A stretch of 16,602 nt of DNA from JAHJFW01 sp964595075. Its GTDB lineage: Bacteria > Patescibacteriota > Patescibacteriia > 2-12-FULL-60-25. The notes beneath the pieces were generated by a model. The model did not search any database. It was not told where the DNA came from and saw only the letters and a program-made list of their open reading frames with translations. The stretch lies in assembly GCA_964595075.1 (NCBI GenBank), contig CAZQNT010000020.1, forward strand, positions 1-16,602, written 5' to 3'. The position numbers and the translations under genes were made by a program. Numbering within the stretch: position 1 is the first letter of the stretch; the number at the start of each line of letters is the position of its first letter. This document shows positions 6,883 to 12,748 of the stretch, one piece after another.

Positions 6883-8973
6883 ATGCCTGAACAAACTCCA
6901 AACTTCCTCACTTGTCCAATTACTGCTGAACTTCCTAAACCAAAGGACGAGGAGAAGGCGCCAAAACTTCCGCGTCCAAAACGACGGCGAATCTGGATTG
7001 CTCTGCTTTTAGTTTTACTGTTTTTCGTCGCTTCCTCCGTCCCTCTCGCTCTGACTCTGTACGGCGCATACGGATCCGCCAATTCAGCGCGATCATCCGT
7101 GCAAAGCGCGAAAGAAAAATTGATCGGCAAGGACGTGGAAGGTGCGCGCGAAGATTTGAAAAACGCGCGAGTGTCGCTTATAAAGTTCCGTGATCAGCTC
7201 CAGAAGCTCGGCGTGTTGCGCGATCTCCCGACTATTGGGACGCAGATTCGCGCGCTGGAAGACGCCGCCAGCGCGGGTTCGGAAACACTTGGAAGCGCCG
7301 ATGACATTCTGGACGTGGCGGCCGTAATTCTCGATGCGCTTCAAAGCGGAGTGGAAACAGGCGACGTACTGAAGACGGGGATCGCGCCAACTCGAAAATT
7401 CGAGGAACTTACGACAGAGGAAAAACGCGATTTGTTGCAGCGTTTTGCGAACGAACTTCCGCGCCTTAGATCGGCTCGCGACAAAATGGACATTGCGCTG
7501 ACTCTTTGGGGCCGCGTTCCGAAAGAAGGACTTTCGTCTCCGGTCAGCAAGGCGCTTGAACCGTTGGCCGAAGCGATTCCCATCATGAAAAAATCGCTGG
7601 ATGAAGCCGTGCCACTGCTTGAAGCGCTTCTTCCAATGAGCGGATATCCGACGTCGCGTCACTATCTACTTGTCTTGCAAAACGCGGATGAGATTCGTCC
7701 TGCCGGAGGATTTATCGGCACCATCGGCAACATGACGTGGGACGCGGGGACTCTTACGGAATTTGCTTTTACCGATGTTTACAATATCGACAATCCGGTA
7801 TCCGGCGTATGGAAAGAAAAACCTCCAGATCCTCTCACGCGATACATCGGAGTTTCAAACTGGTTTTTGCGCGACGCAAACTGGTCGCCGGATTTTCCAA
7901 CATCCGCGGAGACGGTACTCGATTTTTTCATTCGCGAATCGGAACTTCAACTTCACGCTCAGCTTCCTGCGCGACCGACGACGTTCATCGCGCTTGAGCC
8001 GGGATTTTTCCGAAGTCTTCTCGCATTAACCGGGCCGCTTGAAGTCGATGGAAAGAAATACGATCTCGATAATTTTTTCGAGCAGCTTGAGTTCCAAGTG
8101 GAAGTCGGTTTCCATCAGCAGGGGATTCCGGTGGAAAAGCGTAAAGAGGTGGTTTCAAAACTTGGCGCAGAGCTAATGAAAAAGATATTCGCGCTTCCTT
8201 CAAGCCGATGGCCGGAAGTTCTGGGTATCGTTACGCAGGCGCTGGAACGCAAGCAAATAATGGCATATTCGAGAGATGCGGATCTGCAGCCGGTCTTGGA
8301 ATCGCGCGGCTGGTCGGCTCGCGCCAAGCCCACGAACGGAGACTTTTTGTGGGTCGTCGACGCAAACCTTGCCGCGCTTAAAACGGACGGCGCGATGAAA
8401 AAAGAAATTCATTACTCGCTCGACGCGAAGTATCCAAGCGGTCCGACGGCAACAGTAACTCTACGTTACACGAATACGGCAAAAGGTTTCGGCGACTATC
8501 GATACACTCGCTATCGCACTTACACGCGAGTGTATGTTCCGGATGGAAGCGAATTTATCTCTTCATCCGGCGCGATGAAAGATGATTTGAATAAAACCGG
8601 CGGCGCGTTCATTCCCGGCACGGTCGATGTTTTCAAAGAATTAGGCAAGACTGTCTTCGGCGCGTTTTGGTCCATTGAACCGGGAAAAACCGGCGAACTA
8701 TCTTTTACTTACCGTATTCCTGCTACCGCATTGATGGAAGAGGGCGGGAAAATCGGGGAGGGCGGGACAAGCCCGCCCCTACAGGGTGCCGGCTATCGGC
8801 TAGATTTGCCGAAACAGGCGGGGGTGGATAATGCAACCTTGACGATAGATCTCTCATTCGATAAGAACATAAAGTCCGCGACGCCCCCGGAAGACTCAAC
8901 CAAGTGGGGAGACTCTCGGTATGAATACAAAACAGACTCATTGACAGACAGGATATTCGAGATTTCGTTTTAA
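6883..8973 (+). CDS. DUF4012 membrane-anchored protein
   Basis: The product is 696 aa from the ATG at 6883. A Pro/Lys-rich cytoplasmic N-terminus (1-36) precedes one membrane helix at 37-60, so most of the protein lies outside. Residues about 65-250 are helical with coiled-coil-like charge patterns. From about 258 comes the DUF4012 core, with the signature RHYLLVLQNADEIRPAGGFI and later FTDVYNIDNP and WFLRDANWSPDFP. The C-terminal third is beta-rich (VTLRYTNTAKGFGDYRY). The family is common in candidate-phyla bacteria and actinobacteria next to glycosyltransferases; its biochemical function is unknown to me. Sitting between GT2 genes and mreB, it is likely an envelope protein. A palindromic repeat at 8760-8783 is read in frame as EGGTSPPLQG. 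The first 29 codons of the longer open frame lie in or just after a repeat and are rejected. Confidence 0.88.
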   Translation: MPEQTPNFLTCPITAELPKPKDEEKAPKLPRPKRRRIWIALLLVLLFFVASSVPLALTLYGAYGSANSARSSVQSAKEKLIGKDVEGAREDLKNARVSLIKFRDQLQKLGVLRDLPTIGTQIRALEDAASAGSETLGSADDILDVAAVILDALQSGVETGDVLKTGIAPTRKFEELTTEEKRDLLQRFANELPRLRSARDKMDIALTLWGRVPKEGLSSPVSKALEPLAEAIPIMKKSLDEAVPLLEALLPMSGYPTSRHYLLVLQNADEIRPAGGFIGTIGNMTWDAGTLTEFAFTDVYNIDNPVSGVWKEKPPDPLTRYIGVSNWFLRDANWSPDFPTSAETVLDFFIRESELQLHAQLPARPTTFIALEPGFFRSLLALTGPLEVDGKKYDLDNFFEQLEFQVEVGFHQQGIPVEKRKEVVSKLGAELMKKIFALPSSRWPEVLGIVTQALERKQIMAYSRDADLQPVLESRGWSARAKPTNGDFLWVVDANLAALKTDGAMKKEIHYSLDAKYPSGPTATVTLRYTNTAKGFGDYRYTRYRTYTRVYVPDGSEFISSSGAMKDDLNKTGGAFIPGTVDVFKELGKTVFGAFWSIEPGKTGELSFTYRIPATALMEEGGKIGEGGTSPPLQGAGYRLDLPKQAGVDNATLTIDLSFDKNIKSATPPEDSTKWGDSRYEYKTDSLTDRIFEISF
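8760..8783. repeat. GC-rich palindromic repeat inside the DUF4012 coding sequence
   Basis: GGGCGGG and CCCGCCC flank an ACAAG loop and are followed by CCTACA; the reverse strand reads TGTAGGGGCGGGC, a motif found in intergenic repeats of many bacteria. Here it is translated in frame without a stop as a Gly/Pro-rich loop. A shortened relative lies at 15928-15946. Confidence 0.7.
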
Positions 8974-8977
8974 TATC

Positions 8978-9008
8978 CCCCTCCTTACGAAGGAGGGGTT
9001 AGGGGAGG
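8978..9008 (+). terminator. Hairpin after the DUF4012 gene, probable terminator derived from a repeat
   Basis: CCCCTCCTT and AAGGAGGGG pair with an ACG loop, starting 5 nt after the stop codon. The downstream sequence is TTAGGGGAGG rather than a T-run, so intrinsic termination is uncertain. The right part matches the inverted repeat family of 6741-6838. Confidence 0.5.
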
Positions 9009-9012
9009 TCTA

Positions 9013-9050
9013 CTCCTTGCACTCGGCACTCGGAACTTTGCACTGAGCAC
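9013..9050. repeat. Short degenerate tandem tract (GCACTCGG/CACTGAG type)
   Basis: Degenerate units of TTGCACTCGGCACTCGGAAC type lie directly before the mreB start codon at 9059. Like the tract at 3151-3176 it occupies the place where a ribosome binding site would be expected. Confidence 0.45.
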
Positions 9051-9058
9051 ATATTTCT

Positions 9059-10049
9059 ATGTTCGCAAAAAAAGTCGGCATCGATCTTGGGACGACCACT
9101 GTTTTGGTCTACGTTCCTAAAAAGGGGATCATTATCAACGAGCCATCGGNNNNNNNNNNAGCGAGTACTTGCCGTCGGAAAAGAGGCGAAAGAGATGCTC
9201 GGCCGCACTCCCGACACGATCGTGGCGCGACGCCCGCTAAAAGACGGCGTAATCGCCGACTACAGAACGACAGAGGCGATGTTGCGATATTTTTTGAACA
9301 AGGCGCTTGGTGGAATGAGATTCTTCCGTCCGGAAGTCATGGTCGCAGTCCCGGGCGGAATCACGTCTACCGAACGGCGCGCCGTGATAGACGCCACGAT
9401 CAGCGCGGGAGCTCGCGCGGCTTACATCATCAAAGAGCCGGTAGTCGCCGCGATCGGCGCTGACATTCCGATCGGTTCGCCGTCCGGCAACATGATAATA
9501 GACATCGGCGGAGGCACGAGCGAAATCGCCGTGATCTCTCTCGGCGGCATAGTGGCATCCGACTCAGTCCGCATCGGCGGAAACAAATTCGACGTCGCGA
9601 TCCAAGAACACGTCCGACGCAAATATGGACTCGCAATCGGAGAGCGTACATCCGAAGATATCAAAATCCGCATCGGTTCAGCCCTGTATCTCGAGAAAAA
9701 ACTAGAAATGCAAGTCAAAGGCCGCGACATGATAAACGGCCTGCCACGAGTAATCACCGTAACATCCGACGACGTGACAGACGCGGTTCAGCATGAACTC
9801 CAAGGGATCGTAGAAAAAATAAAAGAAGTCCTTCATGCCACTCCTCCGGAGCTTTCCGCGGACGTGATGGAAAAAGGGATGGTTTTGTCCGGTGGATCGT
9901 CTCAATTAAGAAATCTAGATCGACTCTTCGCAGACGCTACAGGCGTACCGGCGTTTGTCGCTGACGATCCGCAACTTTGCGTCGCTAAAGGGACGGGGAT
10001 AGCGCTGGAGAATTTGGAATCATATAAGCGATCAATTTTTAGCTCGTAA
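9059..10049 (+). CDS. mreB: MreB rod-shape-determining actin homologue, with a small assembly gap
   Basis: This is the bacterial actin that forms membrane-bound filaments and guides cell-wall synthesis. Visible actin-fold motifs in order are phosphate-1 VGIDLGTTTVLVYV (residues 6-19), RVLAVGKEAKEMLGRTP and RPLKDGVIADY just after the gap, VAVPGGITSTERRAV, phosphate-2 IIDIGGGTSEIAVISLGG, and the adenosine motif VLSGGSSQLRNLDRLF. The N-terminus and the remainder lie in different frames only because of the 10 N at 9150-9159. MreB relatives have about 10-11 residues between EPS and RVLAVG, so some 30 bases are probably missing. No mreC or mreD follows; the next gene is an unrelated small membrane protein. 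Its position after the GT2/DUF4012 genes fits an envelope-assembly cluster. Confidence 0.95.
9150..9159. other. Assembly gap of 10 N inside mreB
   Basis: Reading frame continuity requires a missing length divisible by 3, and the family spacing suggests about 30 bases, so 10 N is a placeholder. The apparent frame change here is an assembly artefact. Confidence 0.95.
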
Positions 10050-10064
10050 GCAGCATCTTCCTAT

Positions 10065-10424
10065 ATGAAAAAATCATTCTCCAATATTGTCAAAATTTAT
10101 ATTTTAGGACTCATCTTGATTCCGTCGCTGTTCACGATCGGAAGAATAATAAGTATTCAAACAGATCCTTATATCTTTGATGGAAAGGGGAAGTATGTTG
10201 AAAAAAGTGAAGGTCGACCTTTTGTCTGCGCATACGGCGGTTTTCCAAAAAGCAGACAATATGATTATTGTGATCGGAAAGAATTCATATCAAATCTATA
10301 TAGTTATCAATTCGACTTCATATTTTTATCAATAATTTACTTCATGGCATCGACTGTAATTTTATTAATCGTAGGAGTGTCGATTTTAATCGGTAGAGTC
10401 TTAATTAAAATTGGAAAGAAGTAA
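10065..10424 (+). CDS. Small two-helix membrane protein of unknown function
   Basis: This 119-aa protein is not recognised. A hydrophobic helix covers about residues 8-29 (VKIYILGLILIPSLFTIG) and a second about 86-113 (FIFLSIIYFMASTVILLIVG). The polar segment between them holds two Cys residues (VCAYGG and YDYCDRK) that could form a disulfide if it faces outward. The coding sequence is clearly richer in A and T than mreB just upstream, which fits accessory or acquired DNA. It begins 15 bp after the mreB stop with no evident Shine-Dalgarno sequence, so expression may depend on read-through from mreB. A 24-bp palindrome follows its stop by 22 bp. Confidence 0.65.
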   Translation: MKKSFSNIVKIYILGLILIPSLFTIGRIISIQTDPYIFDGKGKYVEKSEGRPFVCAYGGFPKSRQYDYCDRKEFISNLYSYQFDFIFLSIIYFMASTVILLIVGVSILIGRVLIKIGKK

Positions 10425-10446
10425 TAAAAACATATAATTCCGCACT

Positions 10447-10470
10447 TCTCTAATTCGCGCGAATTAGAGA
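10447..10470. repeat. Perfect 24-bp palindrome, copy 1 of 4
   Basis: TCTCTAATTCGC is followed directly by its exact reverse complement. The same sequence recurs at 11784-11811, 12166-12208 and 12749-12776. It could form a hairpin or cruciform after the 119-aa gene; no T-run follows. Confidence 0.9.
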
Positions 10471-10512
10471 TTAGTTGTTGTGGTTTTGAATGTTATGTGG
10501 CTCGCGTGCATT

Positions 10513-10541
10513 TTGACAAAATTTTCAATTTCTGATATCTT
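10513..10541 (+). promoter_or_regulatory. Strong sigma70-type promoter for the candidate structured RNA
   Basis: TTGACA at 10513-10518 and TATCTT at 10536-10541 are separated by exactly 17 nt, predicting a transcription start near 10548. The nearest downstream ORF starts 270 nt later. Confidence 0.7.
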
Positions 10542-10547
10542 GATAAT

Positions 10548-10742
10548 GTAGTTCCTTTCAATTCCGAATGTCGTCCGCGCAGACAATTGCGGACAGTCTG
10601 TGTCTCCCCGAGTAACGGGGTAGGTGACCGGGGAAATCTGCCGGGAACCACATGACATAGGCGACTAACCGATTTTAAGCGGTTGGGAGATTTCATTCAG
10701 CTTTGCGCTGGATCAAATCTCTCAGCCGCCTTTTGTTTTTTC
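10548..10742 (+). ncRNA. Candidate structured non-coding RNA or attenuator leader of unknown class
   Basis: About 195 nt lie between a good promoter and a very strong terminator and contain no convincing ORF. Visible helices are GTCCGC (10573-10578) with GCGGAC (10589-10594), CCCCG with CGGGG around an AGTAA loop (10606-10620), CCGG with CCGG (10628-10644), a possible closing pair GTTCC (10551-10555) with GGAAC (10644-10648), and AACCG (10667-10671) with CGGTT (10680-10684). The last helix uses bases of the terminator stem, so the two are mutually exclusive, as in attenuators. I compared it by eye with tmRNA, RNase P, SRP, 6S and common riboswitch cores and found no match. It may be a stand-alone small RNA or a leader controlling the YbjN-like/HD gene pair at 10820-11805. 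Confidence 0.55.
10679..10742 (+). terminator. Very strong rho-independent terminator
   Basis: A continuous 15-bp stem (10679-10693 with 10715-10729) is extended after one C-C mismatch by 7 more pairs around a TTTGC loop, then followed by CTTTTGTTTTTTC. Downstream, GAAACAAAAG (10771-10780) is complementary to the T-tract, and GCGCCG/CGGCGC around ACTAA (10752-10768) makes a further hairpin. Confidence 0.85.
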
Positions 10743-10819
10743 AAAGGTCGAGCGCCGACTAACGGCGCGTGAAACAAAAGCGACTATAAAAACTTAATCA
10801 AAGATAATAAGAAAAATAT

Positions 10820-11230
10820 ATGAAAAATACTATTACGAAAGATATAATTAATCATCTCGAATTTCTCGGGTTTACAATCGAAGTTGAGGAAAAAGAAACG
10901 TTCGATATCTTGACATGTAAAAACGTCGCGCGATCGAATATAACAGCATACATATCTACCGGCTTCGTATTGCTCATAAGTCGATACTCTGTAGAGCTCG
11001 ATAGGCCAACAATTGAACTATACGAGCTTATAGGAGCAATCAACTCGAAGACGAATTGCAGCAAATGGTACTTGTCGGACTCATCAAAAGATGAGATCGT
11101 TGTTGCCATTGAAGGGTATGTGTACGATTACGACAAAATAAATTTCGGGAAAATCTTGGAAGCCATGGAGAGTGATATTCGTGCGCATCTACCAAAAATT
11201 GTCGAATTGAAGGAAGGGAAAAAACAATGA
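10820..11230 (+). CDS. YbjN-like small protein (tentative)
   Basis: This is a 136-aa soluble protein. The pattern of an N-terminal helix (ITKDIINHLEFLGFTIEVEE), short strands, a central helix IELYELIGAINSKTNCSKWYL and a later strand EIVVAIEGYVYDYDKINFGK followed by a helix resembles the YbjN / type III chaperone-like fold, whose members are thought to be regulatory or chaperone-like. The match is by pattern only and could be wrong. The coding sequence is AT-rich. Its stop overlaps the HD-domain gene start as ATGA, so the two are translationally coupled. No strong Shine-Dalgarno sequence is seen. The structured RNA and terminator lie immediately upstream and may control both genes. Confidence 0.7.
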   Translation: MKNTITKDIINHLEFLGFTIEVEEKETFDILTCKNVARSNITAYISTGFVLLISRYSVELDRPTIELYELIGAINSKTNCSKWYLSDSSKDEIVVAIEGYVYDYDKINFGKILEAMESDIRAHLPKIVELKEGKKQ

Positions 11231-11805
11231 AGCTCACACCAAAAATACAAAAGGCGATTAATATCGCCACCAAACTTCATCAAGGACAAATGCGGAAGGC
11301 GGGGGAGCTTCCGTATATTGTTCATCCGTTTAGCGTGGCGTGGATTCTGTCCGAATATACGGATGATGAAGACGTGATAGCGGCAGCTTTTCTTCATGAC
11401 GTTCTTGAAGACGTGCCCGGATATTACGCCGAAGACATGACACGGGATTTCGGAGAGCGCGTTACGAAAATCGTGCAAGGCGTTTCCGAAGACAAGGATC
11501 CGAATACGGAAGAAGAGGCGCCGTGGCTGGAACGAAAGGAGAAATATCTCATTCGTTTGAACGCGGCGGGCGACGAGTCGGTGATGATTTCTGCGGCGGA
11601 TAAAATTCACAATTTAACCGCTATGTACGATGCGTATAAAGAAATCGGTCCTGCGTTGTGGGATAGATTCAACGCGCCGTCCGACAAAAAGATTTGGTTC
11701 TACAAAGAAGTTTTCAAAATCGTCGAACGACGCCTCGGCGCCGATCACGGCCTCGCAATCTCACTCAAAACCGCAATCAATCTCTTCTCTAATTCGCGCG
11801 AATAA
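11227..11805 (+). CDS. HD-domain protein, small alarmone hydrolase (SpoT/MESH1-like)
   Basis: This 192-aa single-domain HD protein has all metal and catalytic positions of the RelA/SpoT hydrolase domain: H33 in YIVHPFSVA, H57-D58 with E61-D62 in AAFLHDVLED, and D125 in AADKIHNL. The HEGQxRKxGxPY element appears as HQGQMRKAGELPY at 18-30. Such stand-alone enzymes remove pyrophosphate from ppGpp, or in some cases act on related nucleotides. There is no synthetase domain. It is coupled by ATGA overlap to the YbjN-like gene. Its last codons (SNSRE and the TAA stop) are encoded inside a palindromic repeat, so the C-terminus has probably been replaced or extended by the repeat. Base composition is closer to the core genes than its partner's. 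Confidence 0.85.
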   Translation: MKLTPKIQKAINIATKLHQGQMRKAGELPYIVHPFSVAWILSEYTDDEDVIAAAFLHDVLEDVPGYYAEDMTRDFGERVTKIVQGVSEDKDPNTEEEAPWLERKEKYLIRLNAAGDESVMISAADKIHNLTAMYDAYKEIGPALWDRFNAPSDKKIWFYKEVFKIVERRLGADHGLAISLKTAINLFSNSRE

Positions 11806-11811
11806 GAGAAG
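11784..11811. repeat. 28-bp near-perfect palindrome, copy 2 of 4
   Basis: CTTCTCTAATTCGC is followed by GCGAATAAGAGAAG, one mismatched pair from perfect. It provides the stop codon of the HD gene (TAA at 11803-11805). It is identical over all 28 bp to copy 4 at 12749-12776. Confidence 0.9.
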
Positions 11812-11853
11812 GATCCTTTAGTTGAGGGATGGGTTTTCCACAGCTCGTCTCTT

Positions 11854-11865
11854 GACTATTTAGTC
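11854..11865. promoter_or_regulatory. Possible operator upstream of the ArsR-like gene
   Basis: GACTA and TAGTC form an inverted repeat with a TT centre, overlapping TTGACT at 11852-11857. A TATATA stretch lies at 11881-11886, 22 nt before the ATG at 11908. ArsR-type repressors often bind such inverted repeats over their own promoter. The spacing of 23 nt between the two boxes is too long for a standard promoter, so the assignment is weak. Confidence 0.3.
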
Positions 11866-11907
11866 GTTTTATTGCAGCTGTATATATAGGGGCACGAATC
11901 ATCGCGT

Positions 11908-12165
11908 ATGAATATCGAACGAACATTGAAGGCCTTAGCTAATCGACGCAGAATTCTTATTTTGCAGCTTTTGAACAAACATAAGGAATTGTCAGTATCC
12001 GAAATCGCAAGCAGGATCAAGCTTTCTTTCAAGGCAACTTCAAAACACATGATTATCATGTTGCGCGCGGAGATCGTTGAGCGTAAGCAGAAAAGTTTAA
12101 CAATGTACTATTCCTTATCCGTAACTCCCGATCCTCTGGTATGTACAACGCTCACCCTTCTCTGA
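11908..12165 (+). CDS. ArsR-like winged-helix regulator
   Basis: This is an 85-aa minimal winged helix-turn-helix protein. MNIERTLKALANRRRILIL is the typical ArsR start helix, SVSEIASRIKLSFKATSKHM holds the two HTH helices with the recognition helix at about 45-56, and EIVERKQKSLTMYYSLS forms the wing. The Cys ligands of metal-sensing ArsR proteins (the CxC of alpha-3) are absent; the single Cys is near the C-terminus. It probably represses itself or the neighbouring MazF-like gene 66 bp downstream; neither is shown. The TGA stop is followed with no gap by palindrome copy 3. Confidence 0.8.
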   Translation: MNIERTLKALANRRRILILQLLNKHKELSVSEIASRIKLSFKATSKHMIIMLRAEIVERKQKSLTMYYSLSVTPDPLVCTTLTLL

Positions 12166-12208
12166 TCTCTAATTCCATCATCAGGCGGGCAGGCGCGCGA
12201 ATTAGAGA
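12166..12208. repeat. Palindrome copy 3 of 4, split by a 19-nt insertion
   Basis: The left arm TCTCTAATTC (12166-12175) and right arm GCGCGAATTAGAGA (12195-12208) match copy 1 exactly once 19 nt (CATCATCAGGCGGGCAGGC) are removed from the centre. The insert lies at the tip of the would-be hairpin. Confidence 0.85.
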
Positions 12209-12215
12209 ATGTGAA

Positions 12216-12224
12216 TGTTATTTA
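12216..12224 (+). promoter_or_regulatory. Extended -10 box before the MazF-like gene
   Basis: TGT plus TATTTA ends 7 nt before the ATG at 12232, which would put transcription start at or next to the start codon (leaderless mRNA). No Shine-Dalgarno sequence is present. Confidence 0.4.
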
Positions 12225-12231
12225 AGAATAT

Positions 12232-12696
12232 ATGAATCAAATCGCGTTGGAACAAGTTAATCGCTTTCTTGATTGGACCTCAAAGAAGGTAATAACTCAT
12301 TTTCGTCATCGCGGTGATCTATATTTCGAAGAGCGTGAAATATGGTGGGCGAGTCTTGGGGAGAATATAGGTTCCGAAACCAACGGCAAGAATTTTCATT
12401 TTGAAAGGCCGGTAGTGGTTTTGAAGAAATTCAGTAGCGATATGCTTCTAGCCGTTCCTACTACCACCAAATTGAAAAATGGTTCGTGGTTTTATCGTTT
12501 TTATTTTGACAGTAATGAGCGTCGCGCTATCCTGTCGCAGATTCGGACGATAAGCAGAAGAAGACTTATTAGAAAAATAGGGAACATGAGTATAGATGAT
12601 TTTGTTTCTCTGAAAGATGGAGTTATTCGTTTAATAAAAACGAACCCCCCGTCTGAAGTCGGAGGGCCCTCGGATCCTCTTTCGAGGACAATGTAA
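12232..12696 (+). CDS. PemK/MazF-family endoribonuclease toxin-like protein
   Basis: This is a 154-aa protein. After a helical N-terminal extension (1-30) comes the MazF barrel: EREIWWASLGENIGSE at 34-49, FERPVVVLKKF at 57-67 with the conserved Arg (R59) before PVVV, LLAVPTTTK at 72-80, and LSQIRTISRRRLIRKIG near 101-117. MazF enzymes cut single-stranded mRNA and are held in check by an antitoxin. Stand-alone proteins with this long N-terminus are frequent in candidate-phyla genomes. No MazE-like antitoxin gene adjoins; the upstream neighbour is an ArsR-like protein. The last 17 residues (NPPSEVGG...) lie outside the normal fold and are encoded over two hairpins that belong to an opposite-strand promoter-terminator unit. 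Toxicity is inferred, not shown. Confidence 0.82.
   Translation: MNQIALEQVNRFLDWTSKKVITHFRHRGDLYFEEREIWWASLGENIGSETNGKNFHFERPVVVLKKFSSDMLLAVPTTTKLKNGSWFYRFYFDSNERRAILSQIRTISRRRLIRKIGNMSIDDFVSLKDGVIRLIKTNPPSEVGGPSDPLSRTM
12635..12694 (-). ncRNA. Candidate antisense small RNA over the 3' end of the MazF-like gene
   Basis: Downstream of a minus-strand promoter the predicted transcript of about 60 nt contains TCCTC-GAAA-GAGGA, a hairpin with a GNRA tetraloop, and then CCCTCCG-ACTTCAGA-CGGGGGG followed by TTCGTTTTTATT, an intrinsic terminator (12633-12666). On this strand the stem is fully paired with one U-G wobble, whereas on the plus strand the same position is a C-A mismatch, so the minus strand is the likely functional one. 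The RNA would be fully complementary to the last 60 nt of the toxin coding sequence including the stop codon. Confidence 0.5.
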
Positions 12697-12700
12697 TTCA

Positions 12701-12728
12701 AATATACCAAATTGATTTTTTATGTCAA
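12701..12728 (-). promoter_or_regulatory. Minus-strand promoter for the antisense RNA candidate
   Basis: On the minus strand TTGACA (12728-12723) and TATATT (12706-12701) are 16 nt apart, predicting a start near 12694. No minus-strand protein gene follows that I can support. Confidence 0.6.
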
Positions 12729-12748
12729 CACACTCACTTGATCGTAAC

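Noticed and set aside
10540..10820. Known RNA (tmRNA, RNase P, SRP RNA, cobalamin or SAM riboswitch)
   Set aside because: The conserved cores of these RNAs could not be found by eye; only a covariance search could settle it.
10548..10820. Retron or diversity-generating element (inverted repeats with RNA)
   Set aside because: No reverse transcriptase gene lies in the window.
11834..11843. TTTTCCACAG resembling a DnaA box
   Set aside because: It is a single imperfect site, with no cluster of boxes, no AT-rich unwinding region and no dnaA or dnaN nearby.
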